The translations under genes and the position numbers were made by a program. Below the pieces are notes generated by a model that was given only the letters and a program-made list of their open reading frames with translations, was not told the origin of the DNA and ran no database searches. This document shows, in pieces, positions 11,188 to 24,133 of a stretch of 64,000 nucleotides of DNA; the first letter of the stretch is position 1; the number at the start of each line of letters is the position of its first letter. The stretch comes from Pyrenophora tritici-repentis. Lineage: Eukaryota > Ascomycota > Dothideomycetes > Pleosporales > Pleosporaceae. Location: assembly GCF_003171515.1 (NCBI RefSeq), contig NC_089392.1, forward strand, positions 1,550,001-1,614,000, in the 5' to 3' direction.

Positions 11188-13130
11188 ATGTTATCAGAAT
11201 TCCTACTCTTATTGTCTTCGGCTCTAGCCTCTCTCCTTGCTTGCTCAGACCCTGCTATTCCTCCTGTTAAGCGTCCAAACTTCATGTTCATCATAACTGA
11301 CGATCAAGACTTACACCTTTCCTCTTTGTCCTACCAGCCCTCTGTGCAGCAACACTTTGGTAACCAAGGGACCTTCTTCTCTAAACACTATGCCACCGTC
11401 TCTCTGTGTTGTCCATCGCGCGTATCGCTGTTGACGGGGAAAGCGGCACATAATACCAATGTGACTGATGTTGCTGCTCCGTATGGTATGTTCGACGAAA
11501 TCTAGGCGGTAGGTGACCAGGAAAGAGAATTCAAGGAAGGCTAATGATGATGAGTATAGGAGGATATCCGCGCTTCGTCGAACTCGGGCATAATAACGCC
11601 TATCTGCCTGTGTGGTTGCAGGAAGCAGGATACAACACATATTACACAGGCAAATTAATGAATGGACACTCGACGACAACCTATAACACGCCGAGAGCGG
11701 CGGGGTGGAATCAGTCAGACTGTATGAGCAGGGGATGGAAAGAAGAGACTTTGTCGAGTTACTGACGATGATCAGTTTTGATTGATCCGGGAACGTATGT
11801 CTTCTACAATACCAGTATGACGCGCAATAACGAGATGTACAAGTTCTTTCCTGGGGAGTACTCTACAGACCTAATTTCGAAGGCGGCTGTGGGATTCTTA
11901 GACGATGCCATCGCTGCCGCATCTGAGCGCCCGTTCTTTCTGGGTGTCGCGCCTGTGGCTCCTCATTCAGAAACTATCATTGACCCGAGACCTGCAAAGT
12001 TCAACCCACCTGTGCCGGCAAAGCGACATGAGCACCTGTTTCCCAACGTGACGGTACCGCGAAGACCCAACTTCAACCCGGAAAAGGTGAGTTGGTTGCA
12101 AAGTCTTGGAGATGTTGTCCCTTATTCGCAAGCTAGCCCGGAACAGCGTCCTACTTCAAAACGCTTCGCCAGCTCAACCAGACCGAGATAGACTACAATG
12201 ACGCATGGTACCGCAAGCGCCTCCAATCTCTCCAATCTGTCAATGAGCTCATCGACTCCGTCATGGACCGATTAAGCGCAAGCCCAGAAGTCCTAGAGAA
12301 CACGTATGTGCTCTACACCACGGACAACGGATTCCACATTGGGCAGCACCGACTTGGTCCTGGCAAAAGCTGTGGAATCGAAGAAGACGTCAACATACCT
12401 TTCTTCATTCGGGGTCCGGGCGTCGCAAAAGCCGCAGTCCAGAACATTCCATCCAGCCACACGGATATTGTGCCAACCCTATTTCATCTGGCGGGGATAC
12501 CGCTGCGAGAAGAATTCGACGGCGGAATTATGCCTGTGACCGAGAGTCTGTTGGCGCAGAATGCAAAGAATGAGCATGTGAATATTGAATTCTGGGGAAA
12601 TTACCTTGTGGAAGGGAATACGTTCTACGGAGCAAGCTCCTACCTGAATAACACGTACAAGACGGTACGAGTCGTGGCAAGAGAATACGATCTGGCGTAT
12701 ACGGTATGGTGTACCAATGAACACCAACTCTACGACATGAAGGTACGCGTACTCGTTCTCTCTAACAGTGGTCGTCGACTAACGAGACTAGAACGATCCA
12801 TACCAACTCACCAACCTCTACGGCACAAATAGTACCGCCGTCAACAACTGGCCCATGAACAAACTTGCGTCCAGACTCAACGGTCTGTTGCTCACGCTCA
12901 AGCGTTGCAAGGGCCGCGTATGCACAAGGCCGTGGGAGACGCTCCATCCACAGGGAAACGTGCTGAGTCTTGAGGATGCCATGGATGAGCGCTATGATGT
13001 GTTCTATGGCGAGAGCCAACACCTCGTAACCTATACGGAATGTGTTATGGGCCAGGTTTTGAGCGTCGAGGGGGCATTGGAGCCGGTGGTTTGGCAAGAC
13101 GAGTGGGATTCTTGGAGTTGGGCGACTTGA
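11188..13130 (+). CDS. Secreted arylsulfatase (formylglycine-dependent sulfatase)
   Basis: Five exons: 11188-11485, 11560-11721, 11776-12086, 12137-12742, 12792-13130; 571 residues. A signal peptide (residues 1-19, LLLLSSALASLLA) indicates secretion. Sulfatase signatures appear in order: metal-binding ITDDQD (36-41), the modification motif CCPSR (74-78) in which the first Cys is converted to formylglycine, the YYTGK lysine, APVAPHSE, and TTDNGFHIGQHR with the metal-binding Asp-Asn. Near the C-terminus comes LYDMKNDPYQLTNL across the last intron. The enzyme hydrolyses sulfate esters, probably to scavenge sulfur or degrade aromatic or carbohydrate sulfates; the substrate cannot be read from sequence. 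The exon 4 start after CTAG at 12136 was chosen because it restores PGTASYFKTLRQLNQTEI, which fits the family; other acceptors do not. Confidence 0.93.
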
Positions 13131-16100
13131 GAATGAGTAACATTGGAGTAACGAGTATTTCGTGTTGTTGCTGAGGTCAGTGACATTCCAGTCGCAAATG
13201 TGATGTGTACCAAAATGGGCAATGGTAGAGTGTAGCATACGGTATTGGACGGGCAATCCTGGGGTTTGGCAAGCAAGTATTGGCCCGGCGTGTTTGTATG
13301 GAGGGTATAAGTCTGTGTGGGCCAATGGACGCGTCTCGGCGGACCAATATTGCATACATGGTGAAGATAAATGTCCAAGTTGTCTAGATTGGGAAGTTGG
13401 AGTCGATTGGCAAATGTGCTGTCGAATTCCATGTAAATCCAACGTGTAAACGGCACGTCCCGTCACGGATGATGTTGGCCAAGTGCCGATGACACCTCAC
13501 CCTTTTCCTCGGCGGTACATTGGGTAAATCATCGGCCTTGGGTAGTTCAATGCAATCCTAGACGGGCTGAGCGATCAACGAAGACTACGTTTCAAAATAC
13601 CACGCGTTGCGGTGGATTGTTGCTTCGCGCATGCCCCGACTATCCCGCTGACGCGCAAATGACGATCGATCCATTTGGAGCCTATTCGGGAGAAGACAGT
13701 CCGGGGTTGAAAGGGGTTAGGGTGTAGGAAGGTCAGGCTGAGCTTCTCCAAATTGAAGGCGCTGATTCATGCAGTGAACGGATCACATTGCGACGCGTGG
13801 CGAGGCTGGATCGAACCTGTCAAAGTGTGGTGGGGTGTCGGAAGGATGTGGTCCGCGACGAGGAGCAAAAGTTTGGTTGAATTTGCACCAGAAGACGCAC
13901 TAGAAGAGGGATTTGAAGCTTCGGAGGAGCAGCCTCGACGCTTCAAGAGGCCGGTGGTGCGTTAGTTTGTCGGACACGTGGTGTGCTAGGTGGAAAGTGT
14001 ATAGAGGCATATGTGTGGATCATATGGTTCGGATTCGGAGCTTGCTCCAGCATTCGGTGGTATACTGCCGGGGCGCGGCTGGCTGTCACGCGGCATCCGC
14101 ATCGCCGGATCTTGAATTCAGTGCCGCCTCCTGAAGTGTGAATTATCAATGGCCTTATCAGGCTTAGGCGACGATGGCTCAGGGCTGCACGTACCAGCAG
14201 AAGCAGATCATTGCAGCTCGGCCGGGATGGCGGTCAGAGACACTAGTAGGAGGCCCCCACGATATGGGCAGCACTGCAGTACAGTTGAGGATATGTGCAG
14301 TAGCAGTTGGAGGTCTGGTTCTAGAATATGTACCAAGGCTTTGTCGGTGACGAAATCGTGTCTCGGGCGGTTCTGCTCGTGTTGATGGGATCACGTCAAG
14401 TCTTCCGTGGCCGTCTCTCACGGCTGTGCGGCTCGAGGCGAGAGCTCGGTACTGGTGAGGCTGTACCGGTCTGGGTAGGCGCGCAGGCACAGGTGCAGGG
14501 TGGGCCGCGGAAAGAGGCGGAACGCTCGGTGTATCGTGGGCAGGCACGCGCGCGCATTACTGGCGAACAAGGCAGCGGCGAACGAGGGCAGAGGCGCAGA
14601 GCGGCGGAGCCCAAAGCTTCTTCCAAGGGAGCGGAGCCGCGTCTTCGCAACAACGGCGGCGGAAATTTCTTATGGGCCATTCTCTCGCTGGGCAACGTTT
14701 ACTTAGCTAGGCCTTGAGTAGACACTGCATGCAATGGCAGATTAGCACCTCTTCGCTTGCCCCTGTCGCTGCCAAACCAAGGATGCCGCTGGCTGGACGC
14801 TGGACGGCACGCACCAATGTGCCCGGGCAGAAGAGAGCTATGTATTAGCTAACGTGTGACAAACTCGATGATGCACCATGCTCTCGCTCTCGCTGCAATG
14901 TCGGTGAGAGTGTTTGCACCCGGGAGATTTTCTTTCCTTCTCACCCTGATAATGCTGCTGACTGGCGAATATGCCGTGAGCCCATAGTCATGGCCCGTGT
15001 GTCCAGCTAGCTAGGTACACCTGCACACCTGCACCTGCCGCCCTGCCCTGCACGCAGTCTCTCGTATGGATGTAGATCCCAGCGATGCGATCCTTCTTCG
15101 ACTACGCCCAAACTGGCCCAGGCAGGGCACAGAGGGCCCGTCTCGCGACCGTTTCCAAGATGCTACGCGACCGCCACATCCAACCTTATTTTCGCCAACA
15201 GAGACCGGTCCGGTTGCTGCCACCACACCAGCGCTGACCACGTCCATGGTGGCTGGGGGTGCTCGCAAGCAAGCACCAAACCAGGCAAGTCCGCGTCCAA
15301 TTCAAGTACCGTCACTGGCTATACTCGTCACTAACCTGGTTGATGAACGCATGGCTGCAATCGTCGTCGAAACTACCCGCTACCCGCGCAACGCGAACCA
15401 CCTACCTGGAATGACATCAAGCTCAGGCCTCAATCTTCCTCGGCCCTTTTGTCATCACTTGCTCACTGAACAATTACCGTGATTTGCTTCATGTCTCACT
15501 TCCCAAACGCTCTTCGGAAATGTTAAATCCGCACCACCGAGCACCTTGAACACCTTTCGCGACGACAAGCAGTCATGGCTCCAAGTCGGTCTAGTCCCGT
15601 TTATGGCCTGTACGTAAAACCACCCCGACGGGACCTTGATAAACAATGTCTTGGTGGGGTACCCGCCTGTCATTGGCTGGAAGCTGCGCTATTCTTGGTA
15701 GCTCGTCCGCTCCATCACATGGACCTCCAGCTAGGGCTGAGCTGCCCATGCCCTCCCTAACCCTCATCCTGGCTGAACATTCTTCACTTCACTATTCGCT
15801 TGCATGCTTGCTCTTGTCTGACCTTTTACTCGTACCATGCAACAAAATCCTGGTGTTTGTGTCTACACGCGGCATCCCGCGGATTTCTCATTATGCATGT
15901 CAAGCTAATACTGTCTAAACTCGCTAGTCCCAACTCCATTCCCCATGTAACTTGTTCCAACGTCTCGTTTCAGATGACATCGCCGTGCACCACCTGTGGC
16001 GTCACTGAGAGCCGTTAGACTCGACTCCGCCGCCGTCTACCTAGCTGTTCCGCACTTTCCCTGCACCCTCGTTGCCTTGCACGGCCTAGCAAACTCCGCT

Positions 16101-16617
16101 TGCGGCTGCACCTAACATGACAAGACTCCTGTGCTGTGCTGTGCCGGTGCCAACCACTGTACGCTTCACTCTTTGCCGTGGTGCAAATTCGATCAAACGT
16201 CGCTAATTTCTTCCACTTTCTCTCCGCCAATTTGGCCGAAGCGCCGAGGCTGCGAAACCACCAAGATCGCCGGCTTACTGCGGATGTTCAACGGCTTCCC
16301 AGTAACTGCAAGCCATGGGTTCAACTTGGTGCTGACCGCGAACCCCAAAGTCAATTCATCGCACACTCGTCGTCTCATCCACCGGTAGAATTCCTCAAAG
16401 CCGGCCCGGGCGGCTGTCTTGTCTCATCGAATTGCCGTTGTTGCTCAAAGGACGGCCAAGCTGCCTACTTTCTCACGCGTGACTGTACTGGCTCGATGCG
16501 TACTCTGCCGTCTTTGTCTGACCGTGTGCCGAGCTATATTGGGGTGGCTGGGAAGCAATGGCCTGCATCGCGCTAGTGTGCATTTGGTTCCTGGGGCATC
16601 GTTCAGCGCGCGTTCCT
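13131..16617. other. Gene-poor interval, 3.5 kb, no supported gene
   Basis: No recognisable coding sequence between the arylsulfatase stop and the regulator stop. Several frames of 60-140 codons exist on both strands (for example 14328-14717, 15066-15482), but they overlap one another, are Arg/Pro/Gly-rich as random GC-rich frames are, and show no motif. No tRNA T-arm or LTR-like end was found by eye. The stretch 14430-14700 is more GC-rich than its surroundings. Confidence 0.5.
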
Positions 16618-18474
16618 TCACGTCCAGATAGGTGTAGCCACGAACCCGCTGGGATAGCCAGACTGCATTCCAAACGATGTGAATGCTTGTTCCTGAGGAG
16701 CAGAGTACGGCGGCAGCACCGCTGCAGGAGAGCCTAGTGGGGACGCATAACTATTCGACGATGCGTAGCTGCTAGCTGTGCCGGCATAAGCGCTAGTCGG
16801 CCCATATGAATCAACAGGCACGGCTCGTGGCACTTCGAGGTACGGCGATGTTGGCGTCGAGCTCATGCTAGGCGGCATGAACGTAAGCGGCGAAGGAGCA
16901 AACGCTGGAGACAGACTCTGTCCATAACTGTACTGTGCAATTTGATTCTCGATATCCTGGTTGATCGACTCCAGTCCATACGTGGATTGTTGTTGTTGTT
17001 GTTGTTGTTGTTGAATGGGAGACGTTGCTGCCATCTGCTGCCGTGACCATTCTCGTCGAGTCTTGTATGAAGATACCATATCCACCGGGAACTGTACGAG
17101 GTAGGACATTGTCTGCATGCGTGAATCGTATCGCGGGTCCTGGTATCCTTGCACTAGTTGGTTAATCTCCTCGAGGGGGCGGAGAGACAAATCTGCAACT
17201 AGAACAGATGCGACGTCTGGAAACATGGGCTCGAGAGCCAGCGCCGTGGCGTAGAAGTGGGCCAAGACAACCAGCACGTTGACGTCTCCGCGTTTCGCAG
17301 CTAGTAGCGAGATTGGTACCCAGAACAACCACTTGCGCAATGCATACAACTGGTTGAATTGCTCTTCAGGTGTCTGTGGCTGAGCCGATGATCGCAGGCG
17401 GTCGAGGTAGCCCTTGAGTTGGTCTACCCATTTGGATTCTTGATCATTTCGGACCAAGTAAGGTTGCAATCGTTGTAATGAAGCATGGATGTCGATCAGA
17501 ACGTTGAGCTGTTCTCGTCGTGCTTCTGCATTTATCGGCGTGTTGCTAGGATTCATAAAGTGGCGGTTGGGCATAGGGGTGTGTTCGGCAATGTAGTCGG
17601 CAAACAAAGACTCGTGTCTCCATGGCTGCATGGCCTGAATAACAGTTTTTGTGCCAGTAATGAGGGAAGCCCAGCCGCGCCTATACTGTGTCAGTTAAGG
17701 TCACGCGGATTGTCTGGACTAATCTTACCAGTCGGTTGCCTGCCAGGCTAGTAGGAGGGACGATGCAAGGACCGCGTCCGAGTTGAGCTTGGTGAAGTTG
17801 GCGATGCCATCGTGCAGGCCTTTGAGAGCAATGCTCGCGTGATGAAAGGCCAGGTTTCGTGTCTCAGTCGACTGAGATATCCAGGCCAAATGAGAGGCAG
17901 AGAAGGCAAGAATGCTGTGCATAACGAATGAATGGGACGCAGCAATGCTCAAAAATCTAGACACTGGTTAGATGGACAAAGCGGCTTGGGGAAATCGGGC
18001 CGTACTTGGGCATCATGTCTGTCCACAGAGTGGATTTGGAAGTCCTGTTCCTGAACATTTCGCTCGAGATGGAAGAGAGGTGGTGTACCAGACGGAGGTC
18101 AACCGTCGTCAAGGCGCGCCATTGTGGTTGCGGGTAAACACGAAGCTCGGGGAAGGGAAACTCCCCAGTTTGTCTCCACAGTTCAATGGTGGCCTCAATT
18201 TCAGGCGTCCACAGCAGATTGGGTTGCTGAGGGGACTGGGGAGAATCTGGCATCATGGCCGTGGGACTGTCCATGTAGTCGCAGCGCACTTGGTGTTTTG
18301 TGCAGTTGCGGCTAGTGTTTGTAAGCATGAATGTATAGGACGGTATGAAAGTGATTGTGCGTACCATTGCGGAAAAGTCTCATCACAGCGAATGTGTCTC
18401 CTCTTGCAAGTCTTGCAGCCCTTTCGGGACTTTGTATGACTGCGCCTCGAAGGACCACCACCGGGACCAGCCAT
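16618..18474 (-). CDS. Zn(2)-Cys(6) transcription factor, Upc2/sterol-regulator-like
   Basis: Four exons on the minus strand: 18474-18365, 18311-18006, 17956-17729, 17680-16618; 568 residues. The N-terminal binuclear zinc cluster spans the first intron: C20-K-T-C23-x6-C30-x6-C37-x2-C40-x6-C47, preceded by the basic KSRKG. The middle (FLSIAASHSFVMHSILAFSA, LASSLLLAWQATDWRGW) is the fungal-specific regulatory domain found in Upc2/Ecm22-like and related regulators. A run of nine Gln (about residues 420-428, CAA repeats at 16992-17015) and a Ser/Tyr/Pro-rich tail could be an activation region. Yeast Upc2 controls ergosterol genes and sterol uptake; many filamentous fungal relatives are uncharacterised, so a sterol role is only a suggestion. 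It sits next to a long gene-free upstream interval. Confidence 0.9.
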
Positions 18475-19406
18475 TGCTCTCGAGGGAGGAGGAAAGGATT
18501 TAGCGAAAGTGGAAAGTGAGCCGTACGGCGTAGTTGGTGTAGCAAAACGTCAGGGTGCAGATGGAAGTCGCTGGCAGTGCTCTCCAATGCGAGGTTTAGC
18601 GGGGGAACACGAGGAATTTGGGTTGGCGAGGGGCTATGTATATGCAGTGTAGATCTGGGTGACAGTTGATGTGTAAAGCGAAGGTAATGAGGTCGAAACC
18701 GGTGACTAAGTTGGACAGGGAGTTGATATGGAGTAGCTGAAGATGGGCGTTATGGTGATATATAGTGCAGTCCGCAGATGGGATGAGCTTAGATAGTTCT
18801 AGGGTTGGCAAGATATTGACGCAAAGCCCGCGATGCCTTTGGCGGACAGACCAACGAGGGTACGACAGGACGAGGTGAAAGCGGAAGTGGTCAAGTCTGT
18901 TCTGCACCATGCCCCCCTGTACAGGGACCATGCGGGATCAGGACAAGGCTATGAAACTAGAGGCTCGCCAGGCTGAAGGGGGACTTGGGTGGTATGGGTG
19001 CAAATGCGCAGGGTGACTTGTGCTCGGGACCCAAAGACGACAAACGTCAAGAAACGGGGCCAACCACAGTTAGCTGGGCGTAGCGGCCACGCAAATAGCA
19101 GTGACGCCACGAGCGGTGGACGAGGGACTTGGGTGCCAGCCGATGAGACGGGACAGACTAGCAGGGACAGCAGAGAAGCTTGCGGGAGCTACAGTCGATG
19201 GAGTGACTGATTCACAGATTGGGACCGGCTGGCTCTGTTCGTATGACATAGCCCCGGTGTAACTCCCGTGGGGGATTAAGCTTCTGTCCAGTCCAGCCCT
19301 GGACCCCTCGTCTTGTTCTTTTTGGAGCAAGGTGCTGGGTGGTTTAGGATGCAACAGCCGAAGAGAGCTTTCGCTCCCGTGCCGGAGCGGTCGAGGTAGC
19401 GGTAGG

Positions 19407-19408
<2 letters not shown>

Positions 19409-19443
<35 letters not shown>
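19409..19443. repeat. (GT)17 microsatellite
   Basis: Uninterrupted GT dinucleotide run of 35 bases. Alternating purine-pyrimidine tracts of this length are mutable and can adopt Z-DNA. It lies about 0.9 kb upstream of the regulator start. Confidence 0.97.
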
Positions 19444-19444
<1 letters not shown>

Positions 19445-22400
19445 ATCTCCGTCATCCTGGGTGAAGCCGTCCAGGACGAATGACGGCCGGCTAACTTACG
19501 GCGAGACTTGGCCCAGTGCTTTTGCACAAGGCCTAGGCTGTGAGCAGACGTCCGATGTGCTCCGGGTCATGGTGAGCAGCAAGCACCTGGCAAGACTGAG
19601 GGTGGCCCTCTGGTCAACTGGTCAAAGCCCCTGTCGGTCCGCTTGAGACGTTTGAGCGTGCAGGCGCAGGCGCAGGTGCAGGTGCATGAGCCATGAGCCA
19701 TGAGCCGCTCCAGCTGGGCTCTGAGCACCAAAGAGGCGCAGGACGCAGGACAACGGCCATTCAGGTCCGACGACCGAGGAACCGCCAACACCTGCGCGGG
19801 CCGTGCATGGAGAACGATCGACCAGTAGCATGCGGATAGCGTGGTCGCCATGCTCCAACGGGTAGTTGGAGGCCGCGTAAATAATGGGCGTGGTTTAGTT
19901 GCAGTGTGCGCGCGCGATGGGCCACGGGTCAGCTTCGGGGCGCGCGCTGTGCTAGTTTTTCTTCCAAACCTGACCAGCACCCATGAGCCTCTGCGTCTGC
20001 GTCTGCGACCACGACCCCCCCCCCCTTGTGGCCGATCGCACAAGCCTTTTCATTCTCTTACAATCGCTGCCCAAGTCGTTGTGTTGATGAAGCTGCATTT
20101 GCGAGGGGGGGGAGAGGAGGGGGGCGAATGAGCTGCCCTAGTCAACATGGTCGCTAGACAGACTCTGCGAATGCGAAGGGAAAAAGCCGGGGCCTTCTCC
20201 AATAACTGTACGTGTCAAAAATAGCAACCCGTGCGTCACCTGTCACCAGACGGACAGGACAGACAGACAGACTGCTAGACAGTCACTGGACCGGCTGCAA
20301 AAAGGGTCTACACTTTTTGGTATTGCTACTATGTATCTGGTACAATTTCTGCGCCATGACCCTGCCCTTGATATCGATACTACGCTGGCCCATCCATACT
20401 ATCATACTTCAGCGAGCTGTGCCGACATTGCCTCCAAGTGCTGGCTGGTGCCACCCGAGTCGCTGGCGCTGAATAAGCACAGCACCACCAAACACATCTC
20501 CAACGCCCTCGCAACACGCTCGACAGGGTCAACCCAACCTTTGCTTCCCCGCGTCTTCTGCCTTGTGGTATGTAATATCTTATGCAGCGGAAATTGCTCG
20601 GGCGCTGCCTGGTCGCATATTACGCGAGTCTGCCCGCCGGCGCGCCTCCAGCTCACGCACATCAACCGGCCAGCGTCATGACTTTTCTCCAGATTTCCTC
20701 GCCGACCTCATTTCCCACTCGACATGGGACGCCAACTGCCGCCATAGGGCTGGCTATGACGCTTCGTTCCCTGAAGCCACGAGCCTCGAACCACTGCCGA
20801 CGCTCAACCCTGAGGCTCAATGCTATGATCGCTGGGGGAGCGCGTCACGGGATACGAGTTCTAAGAAAAAACCAAACGGTGCCCATCCATGCCGAAGCTG
20901 ACGCTAGACGACTAACTATGTACTGCTGCATGAGGCCATGGCGGAATGAGCGGAACAGGTGCGCAAAAGCTGCTTCAGACCACAAAATATGTGTATTGCT
21001 ATGAACAAGCTAGAACAAGTCCAGCCACATGACACGCTTCGACATGATGTTTGCCTAGGACAAAATCAACCCAGCCTAAGAATAGGCCTAACCTCTCTTT
21101 GACCTTGGCCTTGTTTGTAGCCGACATGCGTCCAGCCACTGCAACTTCCCCTGTCATTCGTGGGGTTATTCCGCTGCAATTGCGAGACACGTCGACTAGG
21201 TAGCCATTTCAGCGTAGACTAACACTATGCACACGCTCTCTCTAATCCGCCGACCCTCTTCTATTCATCCGAACCAAAACACACACCAACAGTACTCGAA
21301 ACGCCCCGTCCATGGCCATGACATTCCAGTGCACTCCGTGTTGCACTGCGACCAAAATCCGTCGCACCCATCAAAGACACTGCCCGCCAAGCCGGCACAA
21401 GCTGCACGTCTGGCAATCCATTGCAGTGCGCAATACTTCCACACTTGCTGTCCTGCGCATGCTCACAGCAGCCTGCAAGCCACACTTTCTACCTGCACCA
21501 CTAAGCAAACCATGCTCCTCCACCCATTGCCAGAGCGCTATAAAAAGGTCACACCCTGCCCTACCATTGGCGCGGAAATCGATCGTACCGGCAAGTGTGG
21601 TAGGCGACACAAAGAAACACATGCCACTCCGCTCCCACGGGCCATGGCGTGCCCTGACTTCTGCTCCGAGCCATGGGGTTCATTCTCCACCTCGCCAGCC
21701 GCCGAACACACCTGACTGAGCGAGCACACTCACATAGACATGAGCTGCAATAGCAGCAGCAATAGCAATAACCGAACACCCTCATGATATGCTGATGCAG
21801 CCTTCCTCTCCACTATCTCTATTGCCAATATATAGCCCGCCATCTGTAGGAACGAGACGGCATGCAGGCTGCCTGAAGAGATTGAACATCAATTCAAGCT
21901 TTTCCGCTCCTTCTGTAACCCATCATCGTACTCTGAAACGTTCGGAGCGGCCGTTGAGCATCGTTTATTTGCCTCGCCCTCATACCTTCCCAATTCTTGA
22001 CAACGTCCGCTTTTCCCTTTCTCCACACGATCGACACCAGGACTTTGAGTCGCGAACCACGGTGACGGCGGGGCGCTCGCCCCATGCTGCATGAATAGTC
22101 ATGACTGAACAACCAGCTTTTGTCCACAGCCATGGTATTTGTCGCGAGATGCCGCTGATCCGAATCGAGGATACTCTGATCGGGTTTTCCGGCGCTTGCG
22201 GCGGTGCAACTGCAGAATACAGTAGCTACGCCGAGAAGGGTACATCCGTGTAGTCTCAAACGTCACTTGTTGAAGAGTTGTTTTAAACGACTGTAACGTC
22301 ATAATTCTGTCGCCTGTCCATCGTTCGCCTTGTTTTTTTCTTCTTTCGCCAAACTCTAGCTGAGCTATGGGAAGCTAGCGAAAAACACTATTCTTGTCCC

Positions 22401-23160
22401 TTGTTATCGATAGGCTTGCAGACGGAGATTTTTTGTTGTGTGTAGTGGCCGCCGGGCCCTATTTTTAGAAAGGGGACCTATCACTTCCCTCTCGCGAAGA
22501 TAGTCGCCACTTACTCCACATGGCAGGTATGACATGCTGGTCCAGTGATACTTGATGGAGCTGAGCCGCGGGAAATCGCTAAATCCTTCGTATTGCGATC
22601 ATTGCCTTTTGGTGCCCAAGTAGATACAGTCAGGATGTGCAAGTACGAGCTCCGCAATGTCTTTTCGCCCTACTTTCTGTACGCTAGATTTAGAACTTCA
22701 TCGGAGTGGAGTGACTATCGTTATAGTGACGATGCAATGTAACCTGAGGGGCTTTGACAAGAACAGAGGCATTTGTGGGTCAGAGGATTGATCATGTACA
22801 GCGAATATTGACGTATGTATTGACTTCCTCCAAGACCCCCGTCTTTGGCACAAAAGCGAAATGAGCAGCAGATCCTTCAATATCACATCAACTCCCTGAA
22901 GAAAGACATGAATCCTGATCATAAACTTAGCAATCAGCAATTGCCATAACGGCCCAATGTAGCCTCTATGCTTATCTGACTATACAGAATAAAAGTGTCT
23001 CGGTACCGACAAAAAAAGCAAAATTTCCCCGGACGCCAGCCGATCGAAAATGTACTCCGGTGATGTTGTATCATTGGCCAAATCCAAAAAGGCCGCTTCG
23101 AGGGGGTCTAGAGTCCGACGTGCAACGACAACAAGAGCCTCGAAAACGTGGCTAAGACAG

Positions 23161-23241
23161 CTAGAACAATCTAAACCACCTCCAGAACGACTTCACTGCG
23201 CCTAGAACGACTCAAATCCTGCTAGAACAAGTCAAACTCAA
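23161..23241. repeat. Degenerate 20-21 bp tandem repeat, four units
   Basis: Units start at 23161, 23182, 23202 and 23222, each beginning with C(T/C)AGAAC(A/G)A and often continuing with an A/TC. Spacing is 21, 20 and 20 bp. Probably a fragment of an old repeat; I cannot name the family. Confidence 0.55.
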
Positions 23242-23844
23242 ATGTGCCGTGCAGCGGCAACATCCATTGCCGCTATTCTCCATGGCTACGTGCCTCACTC
23301 CGCGGTCCGCGTCTCACTAACGCCTGGTAAACTACGCCATTGCACTCTAGACCCCCCAATCTTCTGCATCAGCATCATGTCCATGCCCATGACCATGCAC
23401 ATGTTACGAGAAGCATGGGCAATCTTCAAAGTTAAACACTACACTACATGGGCAATGTTGAAAGTTTATCGCAGCACTAGGGCGTAGTTGATGTAACTCC
23501 GACTTCAGCAAAGACGCAAAAAGTTAAATCTCCCTTGCTCTCTATTATATGCGTCACTGATGCAGGAAGCTGGTCGGGCTACAGAGACTGTTTAGCCGGA
23601 CACAGGGACAACCGTTAGTCTGTTTGCTTTTTCCCGCGGTAAGTTGTTCATGTACTATGTAGCCTTACACGCGAAGGAGAAATGTTATTTGAATTTCATA
23701 TGTATATCTACATCACTACTTGAGACCAACTGTTTGAGGGTTTAAACACCATTCCAAATGTTGAAGGTTTCTTTGTAAATGCTTTAGACCAGAAACAATT
23801 CCGTAAAATCTTGTTTAATCTATAAAATCGTCTAATATACAATC

Positions 23845-24081
23845 TGTTGAGAAGATGTAAGGTTCAGTCCAGGTCGGCGGGGATGAGGCTCGTGGAAGTA
23901 AGCCCGAGCAGAAGGACCGACGCGGAATGATGATCTGTCATGTAAATCCCCAGATCATCATGATAATAAGAAGACAGAACAACAGCTCTTAGTGTAGTTC
24001 AATCCAATACGTGGTGACCTAACATACCTCTACTCGGTTCCCTATGGTAGTCATACCACCAGAGGAGACCTTGTTCCAATA
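23845..24081 (+). repeat. Copia-1 5' LTR, 237 bp
   Basis: Begins TGTTGAGAAG and ends TTGTTCCAATA. The ends form an imperfect TGTTG/CAATA inverted repeat. It would contain the promoter and R region of the element. Confidence 0.96.
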
Positions 24082-24095
24082 GGTTATGAGCCCGG
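24082..24095 (+). other. Copia-1 primer-binding site, half initiator tRNA-Met
   Basis: GGTTATGAGCCCGG directly follows the 5' LTR. Its reverse complement, CCGGGCTCATAACC, is the anticodon stem and loop of initiator tRNA-Met (T33, CAU anticodon, A37, A38), not the tRNA 3' end. Drosophila copia and yeast Ty5 are known to use a 5' half of this tRNA, cut in the anticodon region, as primer. Confidence 0.8.
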
Positions 24096-24133
24096 TTGCC
24101 TAACCCAACGTTATTGGTTTTAAACACCTAACC

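Larger units (their letters stand above)
18475..23839. other. Long gene-free interval upstream of the Upc2-like regulator, 5.4 kb
   Basis: No gene I can support. The proximal 1-3 kb is GC-normal and could be promoter and long 5'UTR of the minus-strand regulator. It contains a GT microsatellite, a CAGACAGACAGACAG run near 20255-20270 and C and G homopolymers near 20015-20025 and 20105-20113. From about 22.4 kb onward the sequence is more A/T-rich and looks like decayed repeat DNA, ending at the Copia-1 insertion. Frames such as 20582-21004 and 21227-21715 are short, overlapping and motif-free. Confidence 0.5.

Noticed and set aside
15066..15482. 138-codon frame in the gap after the arylsulfatase
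   Set aside because: Pro/Thr/Ala-rich, no motif or neighbour support; similar frames overlap it on both strands.
21227..21715. 162-codon frame in the long gene-free gap
   Set aside because: His/Pro/Ser-rich with overlapping competing frames; no recognisable domain.
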